A stretch of DNA of 64,000 nucleotides from Labrenzia sp. VG12. GTDB lineage: Bacteria; Pseudomonadota; Alphaproteobacteria; Rhizobiales; Stappiaceae. Position numbers and translations under genes: made by a program. Numbering within the stretch: position 1 is the stretch's first letter; each line of letters begins with the position of its first letter. Under the pieces are notes generated by a model that ran no database searches, had not been told where the DNA came from, and saw nothing but the letters and a program-made list of their open reading frames with translations. Shown piece by piece: positions 1 to 8,901 of the stretch. The stretch is from positions 3,410,001 to 3,474,000 of the forward strand of contig NZ_CP022529.1 of NCBI RefSeq assembly GCF_002237595.1. Reading direction: 5' to 3'.

Positions 1-242
1 GGCGTCTTGTCGCGGAAGAAGAACGACTCGTTGGTCGTCATCGCTTCGATGACATCCGTTTCCAGTGCGCGGTCACCGCCCCGCTGCAGTTTCTGGATCA
101 CCGCACTCAGCGTTTCCAGCTTGGCGCTTCGGGCAATCGGCAGGAGACGGCTTTCCACCAGATACTGCTTGTCATTGGACAGAACCAGGCCGGACTTCGT
201 CTTCAGGAAGTTCTTCAGGAATTCGAACTCGCTTGGGGTCAT
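1..242 (-). CDS. cheR: Chemotaxis protein methyltransferase CheR (5' part only, cut by window edge)
   Basis: CheR transfers methyl groups from S-adenosylmethionine to glutamates of chemoreceptors during adaptation. Only the first 80 codons are present; the gene runs off the left edge. The translation begins MTPSEFEFLKNFLKTKSG and continues to a TTNESFFFRDK segment, the usual N-terminal helical domain and the run-in to the catalytic domain of CheR. The start ATG overlaps the cheB stop codon as ATGA, so the two are translationally coupled and form the end of the cheA-cheW-cheY-cheB-cheR operon. The family call rests on the N-terminal domain alone, but the context makes it firm. Confidence 0.9.
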   Translation of the reverse strand, partial: MTPSEFEFLKNFLKTKSGLVLSNDKQYLVESRLLPIARSAKLETLSAVIQKLQRGGDRALETDVIEAMTTNESFFFRDKT

Positions 243-1459
243 CTTGTGTTCCCCTTCAGAACGCGCGAGATCTTCGGTCCGATCTGCTTCAAGGGTAATA
301 TGTCGCTGCACACACCGGTCTGGGCAGCCGCCCCCGGCATGCCCCAGACAACGCTTGTGGCCTCGTCCTGCGTGATGACACTGCCGCCACCAGCCGCAAT
401 TGTCCGGACGCCGTCGGCACCGTCATGGCCCATGCCCGTCAGGATAACGCCGAGGCTGGCCGAGCCATAGACCTTGGCCACGCTGTCGAACAGCGGATCA
501 ACGGCCGGCTTGCAGAAATTCACCGGTGGTCCGTCCGTGAGGCGGATCTTGACCGCGCCGGCATCCTTTTCCAGGACCATGTGCTTGCCGCCAGGCGCAA
601 CATAGATGTTGCCGGGCTTCAGCACTTCGCCGTCTTCGCCCTCCTTGGCCGGCCGCAGGGCGGCTTTGCCCATATGCTCGGCCAGAATAGCGGTGAAGGT
701 CGGCGGCATGTGCTGGGTGATGACGACCGGGACGTCATTCATCGCAGTCCCGACTTCTTTCATCACTTCCTGCAGTGCCTGTGGACCGCCGGTCGAGGAG
801 CCGATCGCCAGGATACGCGGACGCGCCGAGGAATAAGGCTTTGTCTTGAATTTCGCGTCTGTCGCTGCAGCGGCCGGCTGGGCAGCCCCGCGAAAGCTTG
901 CACGTGTATCCGTGGTCGGGCGGGCCGTGACGGGCCTGACCGGCTGTGCCGTGCGGCCGGCGTTGGTCTCCGCCCGCATGGTCCGCGCCGGACCGCGCAT
1001 GCGGATCGCCCGGGAACCAAGTGCCTTCACCTTCTCGACCAGCTCGCGCCGGAAGTCGATCGACGTCGTGACTTCGGACGTCGATTCCGGTTTTGGCACA
1101 TAGTCCGCTGCACCGAGCGACAGGGCCTTGAGACTGATTTCCGCGTTCCGGCGGGTCAACGTCGACGCCATGATGACGACAAGATCCCGCTTCTTGGCAA
1201 GCATGAGCGGCAAGGCCGTCATGCCGTCCATTTCCGGCATCTCGATGTCCAGAACAACAACGTCAGGATTGCTTTTTTCGATATCCTCGACGGCAAGCTT
1301 GCCGTTGCGTTGCGAGCTGACGACTTTCAGACTTTTGTCTTCTCCGAGCCAGCGAGTCAGAAGGCCGCGAATGACGACTGCGTCATCGACGACCATGACC
1401 TTGATGGGATCGCTGCCCGGACTCGTGCCCGCTGTTATGTTTCTCTGCGCAAACGCCAT
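239..1459 (-). CDS. cheB: Protein-glutamate methylesterase/deamidase CheB
   Basis: CheB removes methyl groups from (and deamidates) chemoreceptors once its receiver domain is phosphorylated by CheA. The 406-residue protein has an N-terminal receiver domain (acidic pair at 25-26, phospho-acceptor Asp about 71 in VVVLDIEMPEMDG). An Ala/Pro/Arg-rich linker follows (about 150-210), then the methylesterase domain from about 213. The catalytic triad is visible as Ser about 222 (IGSSTGGP), His about 250 (TQHMPP) and Asp about 346 (GMGHDGADG). It lies 20 bp after cheY and overlaps cheR by 4 bp. The linker is longer than in enterobacterial CheB, which is common in alphaproteobacteria. Confidence 0.97.
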   Translation of the reverse strand: MAFAQRNITAGTSPGSDPIKVMVVDDAVVIRGLLTRWLGEDKSLKVVSSQRNGKLAVEDIEKSNPDVVVLDIEMPEMDGMTALPLMLAKKRDLVVIMASTLTRRNAEISLKALSLGAADYVPKPESTSEVTTSIDFRRELVEKVKALGSRAIRMRGPARTMRAETNAGRTAQPVRPVTARPTTDTRASFRGAAQPAAAATDAKFKTKPYSSARPRILAIGSSTGGPQALQEVMKEVGTAMNDVPVVITQHMPPTFTAILAEHMGKAALRPAKEGEDGEVLKPGNIYVAPGGKHMVLEKDAGAVKIRLTDGPPVNFCKPAVDPLFDSVAKVYGSASLGVILTGMGHDGADGVRTIAAGGGSVITQDEATSVVWGMPGAAAQTGVCSDILPLKQIGPKISRVLKGNTR

Positions 1460-1479
1460 AGAGACTGCCCAACTCGAGA

Positions 1480-1845
1480 CTAGATGAGACCGACTTCCTG
1501 AAACTTCGCTTCGACAATTTCACGGTCGAACGGTTTCATTATGTATTCATTGGCTCCCGCACGAATGGCACGCGCGATGTGAGCAACGTCGTTTTCCGTG
1601 GTACAAAAGACGACGATCGGATTCTCTCCGCCCTCTTCCGCCCGAAGGCTGGTCAGGAACTCAAGACCATCCATGACAGGCATGTTCCAGTCCAGAAGAA
1701 TGGCATCCGGCATGGTCTTGCGACATTCGTCAAGCGCCTGCTGGCCATCTTCGGCTTCGGTGATCTCGAAGTTCATGTCCTCCAGGATGCGGCGGGCGAC
1801 CTTACGGATGACACTGGAGTCATCGACTACAAGGCACTGTTTCAT
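1480..1845 (-). CDS. cheY: Chemotaxis response regulator CheY
   Basis: A single-domain receiver of 121 residues that would carry the phosphoryl signal from CheA to the flagellar motor or act as a phosphate sink. Receiver residues are in place: Asp8-Asp9, phospho-acceptor Asp52 (LLDWNMP), Thr82/83 and Lys104 (MKPF). I chose the ATG at 1845 because GGAG lies 9 nt before it. A GTG 15 nt further upstream (1860) would add five residues, but that GTG overlaps the ribosome binding site itself. The gene sits between cheW and cheB. A DivK-like or other single-domain role cannot be excluded from sequence alone, but operon position favours CheY. Confidence 0.93.
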   Translation of the reverse strand: MKQCLVVDDSSVIRKVARRILEDMNFEITEAEDGQQALDECRKTMPDAILLDWNMPVMDGLEFLTSLRAEEGGENPIVVFCTTENDVAHIARAIRAGANEYIMKPFDREIVEAKFQEVGLI

Positions 1846-1883
1846 AAGGTGTAACTCCACTTAGACGGCCGTTGTCGGCCTAC

Positions 1884-2375
1884 TTATGCTGCAGCCATTG
1901 GTTCGGTGAACATCGCGCCAAGCAGTCGGTCCACATCGAGAATGACCATCAGCTGGCCGTCCAGCCGGTGCACTCCGCCGGAAATTTCGGCCCAACGTCG
2001 ATCCAGGTTCGACGGGTTGGGCTCTGCCGAGGCGGATGGCAGGGTCAGAACTTCGCCGACGGTGTCAATCACCAGGCCGTAGCTTTCCTGCTTGTACTCG
2101 ATGCCGACTGCCATCATCTGCCCTTCCTCCAGCGGAGGCAAGTGCAGACGCCGGCGCATGTTGATCGCGGTAACGATCCGGCCACGCAAGTTGAGCACGC
2201 CCGCCACTTCCGGTGCCGACATCGGCACCCGTGTCACGCTCTCGGGCACAAACACGTCATGGACCTGGGAGATCGGCAAACCGAACAGCTGCCCGCCGAT
2301 GACGACCGTCACATACTGGATCATGTCGCTTGCAGCTGTTTGATCGTCAGGAAGTTTGTGTTCCAGCATACTCAT
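1884..2375 (-). CDS. cheW: Chemotaxis coupling protein CheW
   Basis: CheW is the adaptor that docks the CheA kinase to chemoreceptors. This 163-residue protein is one CheW/SH3-like domain starting near residue 18 (MIQYVTVVIGGQLFGLPI), with the typical GVLNLRGRIVTAINMRRRL segment in the middle and VLTLP towards the end. Its start ATG overlaps the cheA stop codon (ATGA), so it is translationally coupled to cheA. CheA here already carries two CheW-like domains of its own, so this is the third such domain in the operon. Confidence 0.96.
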   Translation of the reverse strand: MSMLEHKLPDDQTAASDMIQYVTVVIGGQLFGLPISQVHDVFVPESVTRVPMSAPEVAGVLNLRGRIVTAINMRRRLHLPPLEEGQMMAVGIEYKQESYGLVIDTVGEVLTLPSASAEPNPSNLDRRWAEISGGVHRLDGQLMVILDVDRLLGAMFTEPMAAA

Positions 2376-5176
2376 GCTGCAGCTCCCATTTCACCTGAGA
2401 AGACATCTTTGAGGGCGGCGATCAGGCCGGGCCGGTCGAACTTGGCGACATAGTCGTCAAAACCTGCCTGGCGGCCGCGTTCGATGGAGGCCGGCGTCAC
2501 CAGGGACGACAAGGCCAGCATCGGAATATTGCGGAACCGCGGATCACGGCGCAGCGATTCACAGAACTCGAAGCCGTTGATCTCCGGCATTTCAATGTCG
2601 CTGACAATCGCGTGGAACTTGTCGCCGTTTTCCAGCAGTTCGAAGGCCTGCTGCGGACCGGTACAGGTCGTCACATCGTAACCGGCTGCTTTCAGGACCG
2701 GGGTCAGCATGTTGCGGAAGAAGGCCGAGTCGTCGACGAAGAGAACCTTCTTCGTCAGGGCCTCTATGTCCATCTCCTTGCGCATGAACCAGTCTTCAAA
2801 GGCCTGCGGCAGGTAATAGCCGAGATCGATGATTTCCGTAGCGCGTTCCTTGACAACGGCGGAGCCGAGAATGCCCGGACGTTCCGAACCGACCTCGATG
2901 TTCATGCGATCCTCGACGATGTCGACGATCTCGTCCACCACCAGACCCATGGAGCGGCCGGCGTCGGAGAAGACCAGCATCGGCTGCGTGCCCTCCGTCT
3001 TGTGGCAATCGCCCTCGTTGACATAGACCAGCGGCATCAGTGCACCGCGATACTGGACCAGGTCGCGGCCGTTGGAGCGCTCGATCTTCGAAACCTCGAA
3101 CTCTTCCAGACGCGTGACCAGCGACAGCGGGACGGCCTTCGGTTCCGGTGCACCGGCACGGAACAGCAGAAGCGAAATGGCGTTCTGACCGGTCATGGCC
3201 TTGCGCTGCAGATCCTCTTGTTCGTCTTCCTGGTTCTCTGCAACCGCGCTGGACGCATGGCTTGCCATGGCGCTGGCGATACCGTTCGGATCGATGATCA
3301 TGATCACCGAGCCGTCACCCAGGATTGTGTTTCCGGAGAACATGTCGAGTGCACGCAGCATCGTCGACATCGGCTTGACCACGATTTCCTCCGTATGGAA
3401 GACACCGTCGACAACAACGCCGAATGTCTGGCTGCCAACCTGCATGACAACGATGAAACCGTTGTCTGCATCAATTGCCTGCTCAACGTCCTCGCCTTCA
3501 TAGATTCCGAGAAGCTGGGACAGGTGCACGAGCGGCAGCAGCTTGTTGCGCAAGCGCAGCACCGGAGTGTCCTTGATCCGCTCGATCCGGTGTTCGGAAT
3601 TGGTCTGAACACGGACCAGCTCGACAACCGACAGCTGCGGGATCGCGAAGCGGTCGCCGCTCGCCTCGACAATCAGCGTCGACACGATCGCCAGCGTCAG
3701 CGGGATCTTGATGATGAAGCTGGAGCCCTTGCCGGTCTGCGAGCGCAGATCGACTGTACCGCCAATCAACTCGATGTTGTTGCGCACAACATCCATGCCG
3801 ACGCCACGGCCGGAAACGCTGGTCACTTCGGCAGCTGTGGAGAAACCGGCCGCAAAGATGAACTTGTGGATCTGCGAATCCGTCATCTTCTCGATTTCGG
3901 CTTCGCTCGCCAGGCCACGCTCCAGGACCTTCGCCTTCACGCGGTCAACGTCGATGCCCTTACCATCGTCGCGGACTTCGATGATGATATGACCGCCTTC
4001 ATGATAGGCAGCGAGCGTGATCGTGCCTTTTTCCGGCTTGCCGGCAGCGCGGCGTTCTTCCGGGCGCTCAAGGCCATGGTCGGCAGAGTTGCGGACCATG
4101 TGCGTGAGCGGATCCTTGATCATTTCAAGGACCTGGCGGTCCAGTTCGGTGTCTGCACCGATCATTTCCAGATCGATCGGCTTGGTCAGTTCCTGGCTGA
4201 GGTCGCGAACGATGCGCGGCAACTTCTGCCAGGCATTGCCGATCGGCTGCATGCGCGTCGCCATGACGCCTTCCTGGAGCTCGGCAGTGACGTTCGACAG
4301 GCGTTGCAGCGGAACCTTGAATTCACTGTCCTCGTGCCGACGCACGATTTCCAGAAGCTGGTTCCGGGTCAGCACGAGTTCGGACACCATGGTCATGAGG
4401 TGTTCAAGCGTGTCGACGGCAACGCGAATGCTCTGGTTGGAGACACCGCCGGCCTTTTTCTTCTCCGGATCCTTGGCCTCTGCCTTTGCTTCCACCTTCG
4501 GTGCGGCAGCTGCGGGGGCCGGCGCAGGCGCCGGCTCGGCTTCCGGTTCCTCGATCTCCTCGTGAGCTTCTTCCAGCTCGACCGGGTCCGCTTCGGCGAC
4601 CTCTACCTCGATTTCGGTTTCCTGGAAGGCACGCTCAAGCTCGTCGAGCGAGACTTCGCCCGGGCGCAGCGGCCGTTCAAGAGCCTGATCCGGAACTGAA
4701 ACAGCTTCTTCTTCGGCTTCCGCATCGGCGGGCGCTTCGGCAACAACCTCTTCAGCCGGAGCTTCCTCTTCGGCACCGCCACCCGCCATGGCCGCATCGG
4801 CCTTTGCGGACATCTCTTCCAGCTTGCCGATCAGTTCGCTGTCATCGCCTTCCGGCTCTTCGCCTTCAGCTGCTTCCAGCTCGCCCAGAATATCTTTGAT
4901 CTGGTCGATCGAAATCAGAATAAGGGACACAGCTTCCTGCGTGACGGGTGCACCGTCGCGGAACTTGCCCATCAGCGTTTCGGCAGCGTGGGCTATGCCT
5001 TCAAGCCGGGGGAGGCCAAGGAAACCGCAGGTGCCTTTGATCGTATGCACCAGGCGGAAGATATTGTCCAAAATAGTAGCGTTGTTCGGTTCCTGCTCGA
5101 ATTTCACGAGCTCAACGTCAACAACATCGAGACTCTCGTTCGTCTCGGTAATGAATTCCCTGAGGAGGTCGTCCAT
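2372..5176 (-). CDS. cheA: Hybrid chemotaxis histidine kinase CheA with C-terminal receiver
   Basis: CheA autophosphorylates in response to receptors and passes phosphate to CheY and CheB. The 934 residues read: P1 Hpt domain with phospho-His44 (LVHTIKGTCGFLG); a long acidic/Pro-Ala linker (about 105-240); dimerisation helices (about 245-320); ATPase domain with N box Asn363 (VRNSADHGLE), G1 DDGKG about 403 and G2 GRGVGMD about 457; a CheW-like P5 domain (about 495-630); a second CheW-like domain (about 662-795); and a receiver domain (about 810-925) with Asp860 (SDIEMPEING). The fused receiver and doubled CheW domain set it apart from the classical 650-residue CheA. It heads the operon and overlaps cheW by 4 bp. 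Confidence 0.96.
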   Translation of the reverse strand: MDDLLREFITETNESLDVVDVELVKFEQEPNNATILDNIFRLVHTIKGTCGFLGLPRLEGIAHAAETLMGKFRDGAPVTQEAVSLILISIDQIKDILGELEAAEGEEPEGDDSELIGKLEEMSAKADAAMAGGGAEEEAPAEEVVAEAPADAEAEEEAVSVPDQALERPLRPGEVSLDELERAFQETEIEVEVAEADPVELEEAHEEIEEPEAEPAPAPAPAAAAPKVEAKAEAKDPEKKKAGGVSNQSIRVAVDTLEHLMTMVSELVLTRNQLLEIVRRHEDSEFKVPLQRLSNVTAELQEGVMATRMQPIGNAWQKLPRIVRDLSQELTKPIDLEMIGADTELDRQVLEMIKDPLTHMVRNSADHGLERPEERRAAGKPEKGTITLAAYHEGGHIIIEVRDDGKGIDVDRVKAKVLERGLASEAEIEKMTDSQIHKFIFAAGFSTAAEVTSVSGRGVGMDVVRNNIELIGGTVDLRSQTGKGSSFIIKIPLTLAIVSTLIVEASGDRFAIPQLSVVELVRVQTNSEHRIERIKDTPVLRLRNKLLPLVHLSQLLGIYEGEDVEQAIDADNGFIVVMQVGSQTFGVVVDGVFHTEEIVVKPMSTMLRALDMFSGNTILGDGSVIMIIDPNGIASAMASHASSAVAENQEDEQEDLQRKAMTGQNAISLLLFRAGAPEPKAVPLSLVTRLEEFEVSKIERSNGRDLVQYRGALMPLVYVNEGDCHKTEGTQPMLVFSDAGRSMGLVVDEIVDIVEDRMNIEVGSERPGILGSAVVKERATEIIDLGYYLPQAFEDWFMRKEMDIEALTKKVLFVDDSAFFRNMLTPVLKAAGYDVTTCTGPQQAFELLENGDKFHAIVSDIEMPEINGFEFCESLRRDPRFRNIPMLALSSLVTPASIERGRQAGFDDYVAKFDRPGLIAALKDVFSGEMGAAA

Positions 5177-5310
5177 GGCCTGCTCTCACCCGACTTGTTA
5201 CTGGTTCCGCATCCCGAAAAGGATGTCTGGACCGAGAAGTCCATGAGAGCTAGGTTGACGGCAAACAGTTAAGATACGCTGAAGCGGTCGGAGACTTTTG
5301 AAAGGCCGGT

Positions 5311-5955
5311 TTACACTGTCGGAAGCGCTGTAATTTTTACCAGATCTTCTTGTTTATCTATTGTTAATACCATGCCACTTTCACGTGCAAGCAACAGCGT
5401 GTAGATCGGCTGTACGGAATGCGCATCGACGCGTTCCGGCTCTTCTCCGCCAAGAGTTTCCTTCATTCCCAGCGGAATGCGCGGGTTCAGGCCACTTGCG
5501 TGTAACGTAAAGGACGGAGACTGCGGCTCGCCCTCCATTTCAACCTTGATTTCGCCGCCGCGCGGGACGCACTGGTTTGCGATCAGGATCAGGTTGAGCA
5601 GCAGCTTGACGTAGTTCTTGGGCATGAGATGCCGGGTCAGTTGCCAATTTAGATCGGATTTTTCGTTTTCCATAAACCCTGTTGCCACGACCTGCGCGTC
5701 TCCCAGGTCGATTTCCGCCCCGGCGGATCCGGCGGCGCCGAACGCGAGCCGCGCGAACTGTAACTTGGCTGACGCCTGTCGTGCACTTTTGCGAATGAGG
5801 TCCATGGCGAATTCGCGCATGTCCTCAGACCCTTCCTCGTCAAGCACCTCAAGGCCGTTGGTTATGGCACCCACCGGAGAGATGATGTCGTGGCAGACGC
5901 GGCTGGCCACCAGAGCGGCCAGATCAAGAGAAGAAAGCTCTTTAAGTGCAGACAT
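5311..5955 (-). CDS. chpT: Histidine phosphotransferase ChpT
   Basis: ChpT is the alphaproteobacterial phosphotransfer protein between the hybrid kinase CckA and the regulators CtrA and CpdR, which control the cell cycle and flagellar genes. The 214-residue product has a DHp-like helix with His22 in the RVCHDIISPVG motif, followed by a degenerate ATPase-like fold lacking kinase motifs, as expected for ChpT. The ATG at 5955 starts the conserved MSALKELSSLDLAALV; an in-frame extension to 6048 has no family-like sequence and is rejected. About 134 bp separate it from cheA downstream. Its placement next to a che operon and near the EipA-like gene suggests long-standing rhizobial synteny (inference). 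Confidence 0.9.
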   Translation of the reverse strand: MSALKELSSLDLAALVASRVCHDIISPVGAITNGLEVLDEEGSEDMREFAMDLIRKSARQASAKLQFARLAFGAAGSAGAEIDLGDAQVVATGFMENEKSDLNWQLTRHLMPKNYVKLLLNLILIANQCVPRGGEIKVEMEGEPQSPSFTLHASGLNPRIPLGMKETLGGEEPERVDAHSVQPIYTLLLARESGMVLTIDKQEDLVKITALPTV

Positions 5956-6129
5956 GGCGATGTTGGCTCTTGTTGAAGATCTCGGCAGGGACTGATTCGC
6001 GGTAATCCGCCTGAGATTTACACATCCGCCAAGCCGCTGCCAAGGCAATGCGGCGCTGCAATCCGGGTCATCCAGATGAAAGTTGCCCGGTTTACCTGGA
6101 CGAATTGATTTCCGGCACGGCCTGAGGCT

Positions 6130-6615
6130 CTAACGGAGGGGAACGCAGCCGACCCTGGCGGCGTTGTCCTGCGCTTCGTTCACGAGGCTGGTCGCGTTGA
6201 CAACGAACAGGAAGCGGTTGACCACAGAGTGAAAGAACACGAGCCGGCCGTTGACCACAGCATAGATAAAGGGATTGCCGGCGGTAGCGAAGCCTTCGGA
6301 AAGAGCATAACCGCCGCACCCGGCGAACATCGGCGCGTAGGCTTCCGGATCACGGGCAAAGGCGGCCATATTGCCTTCGTTGACAAAGATCCATTCCGCA
6401 CCGCCCCATCGGTAGGCATGCTCGCGTTCGCCCTTGCGCGGCTGTCCGTCGACGAAAAAGCTCACCGGGTCATGCCCGCCAATCGCATATCCGGTGATAG
6501 GGTCCGGGACAAAGACCTTGGGCCGTGCAAGACCTTTTCCCGCCAAAACGCACAAAAGCAGCGTCAAAACAGCGGAAAGACACATCCTTGTCTTTTTTTC
6601 AGGCCAGCTTTTCAT
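6130..6615 (-). CDS. YHS domain-like exported protein
   Basis: A 161-residue protein with an N-terminal signal sequence (hydrophobic run about 11-26, cleavage plausible after GLA near residue 30) and a body that resembles the YHS/TRASH-like family: DPITGYAIGGHDPVSFF, a Trp-containing centre (YRWGGAEWIFVNEGN), then AFARDPEAYAPMFAGCGG. YHS proteins are often linked to metal or redox handling, but no function is shown here. The Cys pair Cys99/Cys157 could form a disulphide (inference). It is divergent from the EipA-like gene with a 120-bp promoter region between them. It lies upstream of chpT in the same direction, 174 bp away. Confidence 0.75.
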   Translation of the reverse strand: MKSWPEKKTRMCLSAVLTLLLCVLAGKGLARPKVFVPDPITGYAIGGHDPVSFFVDGQPRKGEREHAYRWGGAEWIFVNEGNMAAFARDPEAYAPMFAGCGGYALSEGFATAGNPFIYAVVNGRLVFFHSVVNRFLFVVNATSLVNEAQDNAARVGCVPLR

Positions 6616-6738
6616 CGATTCGGCTTATGTGAGGTGCAAGAAAGCATGCGAATCAGCATGATATTGCATCAGTTTAACATTGCGGTCTGACCGGACGGCA
6701 ACAGCCAGTCCGCCGGACACGGAATTGGGAGAATTTGA

Positions 6739-7344
6739 ATGGCACTCAAATCGTGGCGCGCCGCGTCCCGGATCTCAGCCGCGCTCGTCGTCCTGTGTGT
6801 GCTTGCCGTTTCCAACCTGTCGTATGCACAGAGCTCGGGCAACGAACCCATTCCGCCCAGTGCAACCTACGGCGAAGACGAGATCGTGAAGACCGGCCAC
6901 CAGTTTTTTGGCTCGGTGTCCGGCGGCCTCGCCTCGGTTGTCGAGAAGGCCTTCTCCCGTTACGGCGAACCCAACGGCTACATTCTGGGTGAAGAAGGGT
7001 CCGGCGCCCTCATTGCCGGAGCGCGCTACGGCGAGGGCCACCTCTACACGCGCAATGCCGGCAATCACAAGGTGTTCTGGCAGGGGCCGTCCGTCGGCTG
7101 GGATTTCGGTGCAGACGGCGCCCGGGTCATGATGCTTGTCTATAATCTGCCGACCGTGAACTCGATCTATGACCGCTTCGCCGGGGTCAACGGGTCCGCG
7201 TACCTTGTCGGCGGCGTTGGCATGACAGTCCTCTTGAAGAACGAAGTCGTGCTGGTTCCCGTGAGGGCCGGTGTCGGCGCGCGCCTCGGCATCAACATGG
7301 GATATCTGAAGATCACCGACAAACCGACCTGGAACCCGTTCTAG
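6739..7344 (+). CDS. eipA: DUF1134 / EipA-family envelope protein
   Basis: The 201-residue product has a signal peptide (hydrophobic core about 13-26, cleavage after SYA near residue 30) and a single domain matching the DUF1134 pattern that I recall: GHQFFGSVSGGLASVVEK, GEEGSGALIAGARYGEG, WQGPSVGWDFGADG, and a C-terminal GVGARLGINMGYLKITDK. The Brucella member is EipA, a periplasmic protein needed for envelope integrity. The upstream divergent gene is the YHS-like protein and chpT follows, which I believe matches the order in Brucella. Function in this organism is by family inference only; the gene symbol is used on that basis. Confidence 0.82.
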   Translation: MALKSWRAASRISAALVVLCVLAVSNLSYAQSSGNEPIPPSATYGEDEIVKTGHQFFGSVSGGLASVVEKAFSRYGEPNGYILGEEGSGALIAGARYGEGHLYTRNAGNHKVFWQGPSVGWDFGADGARVMMLVYNLPTVNSIYDRFAGVNGSAYLVGGVGMTVLLKNEVVLVPVRAGVGARLGINMGYLKITDKPTWNPF

Positions 7345-7464
7345 GCTTGTACAAGGTTTGTAGGTGAAGACGATGCCGAACCTTTGGAAATGACGAGACT
7401 TGGCGTTCGACCGGCACTCGTCTAATGATGAAGCAAGGAACTCGCACCTGAACGGGAGCCGGAC

Positions 7465-8841
7465 TTGATTGAAGCAGCGATGTATGTGGCACTGGGGTTT
7501 TGCACCGCCAGCCTGATCGGCTTGGCAATCCTGCCCGCATTCTATCGCCGCGCAGCCCGTCTCACCGAAGAAGCCCTCAGGGCCGTCAACCCGGCCAGCT
7601 ACGCCGAGGTTCGTGCCGCCCAGGACCAGGAACGGGCGCGCTACGCCGTCGAACTCACCCGCGTGGAAACGCGCCTCGACCGGGAACGCGAAAAAGCCGC
7701 CGGTTTTCATCTTGAGGCCTCCCGCCTGCGCACCGAGATCGAAGCGCTGCAGAAATCGCATCAGGACGCGATTACCGGACTGGAAGCCAAGATCTCGGCA
7801 CAGGACAGCGAACACCATGCCGTCGACATGTTGTCTGCCGAGATCAAGACGCTGAAGGAAAAACTGGCGGAGTCCGAAAAGGCTCTGGCGGAAAGCTGGG
7901 CATCGGCTGCCGAGACGTCCTCTGAGGAAGCACCTTCCAAGGACAAGGAACAGGATACGGACAACGACTGGCTGCCTGCCACCGACACGATGGCACTGGC
8001 AACCATCACCGGCCTGGAGGCCGAAGTCGCGACGCTCAAATCCAAACTGGCCAAATACGAACCAACGGTCGCCAGCGAGGTTGAAGCTTCCTTGCAGAAT
8101 GGCACCAAGTCGCGCCTTGCCGAACTTGAAGCTCAACTGGTCGACACCGAAAGCAAATATGTCACGGCACAGGCCGAGGTCACCCGGCTGTCGTTGATGC
8201 TGGAAACGGCTGGTGTCAGCGATACAGCGCCTGACGAACAGCTCAAGACGCAGCTGAAGCAACTGACTGCCGAGATTTCGGCCCAGCAGACAGACTTGCA
8301 TGAAAAACAGCGCAAGCTCGACAGGCTCGACGGCCAGAACCGGAAGCTGCGCGACGACCTTGCCGCTGCGCAGGAATTGCGGCAGTTGCGGGATGATTTC
8401 CGCGCCTTGTCTGACAGGATCTCCACGGCCGATACCGTCGCCGTCAAGCGCGTTGTGAAACGCGCCGCCACCAGGAAAAAAAAGCCCCTGGAGCAGAGCA
8501 GCGCTGATACCGCCGAGACTGCGGCAAGTTCGACACCTCCAAAAGCCAAGGTGAACGGCAGCCGTTCCAGGTCAGTCCAGCGGACGAAAAAGGCCACCGT
8601 GGCCAATGCCGCCCCGGATGCACCGGCACCATCTGCGTCGCCAGCCAAGTCCGCGGACATTGCCTCCGCGGCAGAAGCCCTTGTCAGCCGCATTGTCGCC
8701 TCCAGCCGCAACAACAGCAAAGACACGGCCAAGGCGAACGCAGCCCCAGACACCGCCGATGCCGGGACCTCGACCAAGCGCGCCACCGGATCGACCCGCA
8801 AGGCCAAGACGGCCAGTCAGAAAAAACAAGATGTCGCTTGA
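7465..8841 (+). CDS. Membrane-anchored coiled-coil protein with basic Ala/Lys/Thr-rich tail (unknown function)
   Basis: I do not recognise this 458-residue protein. It begins with one transmembrane helix (about 6-26), followed by long heptad-rich coiled coil (about 45-310, interrupted by an acidic Ser/Glu stretch near 150-175) and a C-terminal tail rich in Ala, Lys, Arg and Thr that resembles histone-H1-like or DNA-binding tails. The start is taken as TTG at 7465 because GGGAG lies six bases ahead of it; the ATG at 7480 is too far from that site. Topology would place the coiled coil in the cytoplasm. It stands between the EipA-like and DeoR-type genes, all on the plus strand. Confidence 0.8.
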   Translation: MIEAAMYVALGFCTASLIGLAILPAFYRRAARLTEEALRAVNPASYAEVRAAQDQERARYAVELTRVETRLDREREKAAGFHLEASRLRTEIEALQKSHQDAITGLEAKISAQDSEHHAVDMLSAEIKTLKEKLAESEKALAESWASAAETSSEEAPSKDKEQDTDNDWLPATDTMALATITGLEAEVATLKSKLAKYEPTVASEVEASLQNGTKSRLAELEAQLVDTESKYVTAQAEVTRLSLMLETAGVSDTAPDEQLKTQLKQLTAEISAQQTDLHEKQRKLDRLDGQNRKLRDDLAAAQELRQLRDDFRALSDRISTADTVAVKRVVKRAATRKKKPLEQSSADTAETAASSTPPKAKVNGSRSRSVQRTKKATVANAAPDAPAPSASPAKSADIASAAEALVSRIVASSRNNSKDTAKANAAPDTADAGTSTKRATGSTRKAKTASQKKQDVA

Positions 8842-8901
8842 CCTTGCCGTGCACGGCGTTCAGGTGGTGAGACCGATAATTGCCCGATGGTGCAGACCTA
8901 G

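Noticed and set aside
2612..4699. Long plus-strand ORF (695 codons) opposite cheA
   Set aside because: It mirrors the cheA coding strand, has no recognisable domain and is explained by the high-GC antisense frame of a real gene.
6775..8301. 508-codon minus-strand ORF across the EipA-like and coiled-coil genes
   Set aside because: It crosses two well-supported plus-strand genes and has no domain; an antisense artefact.
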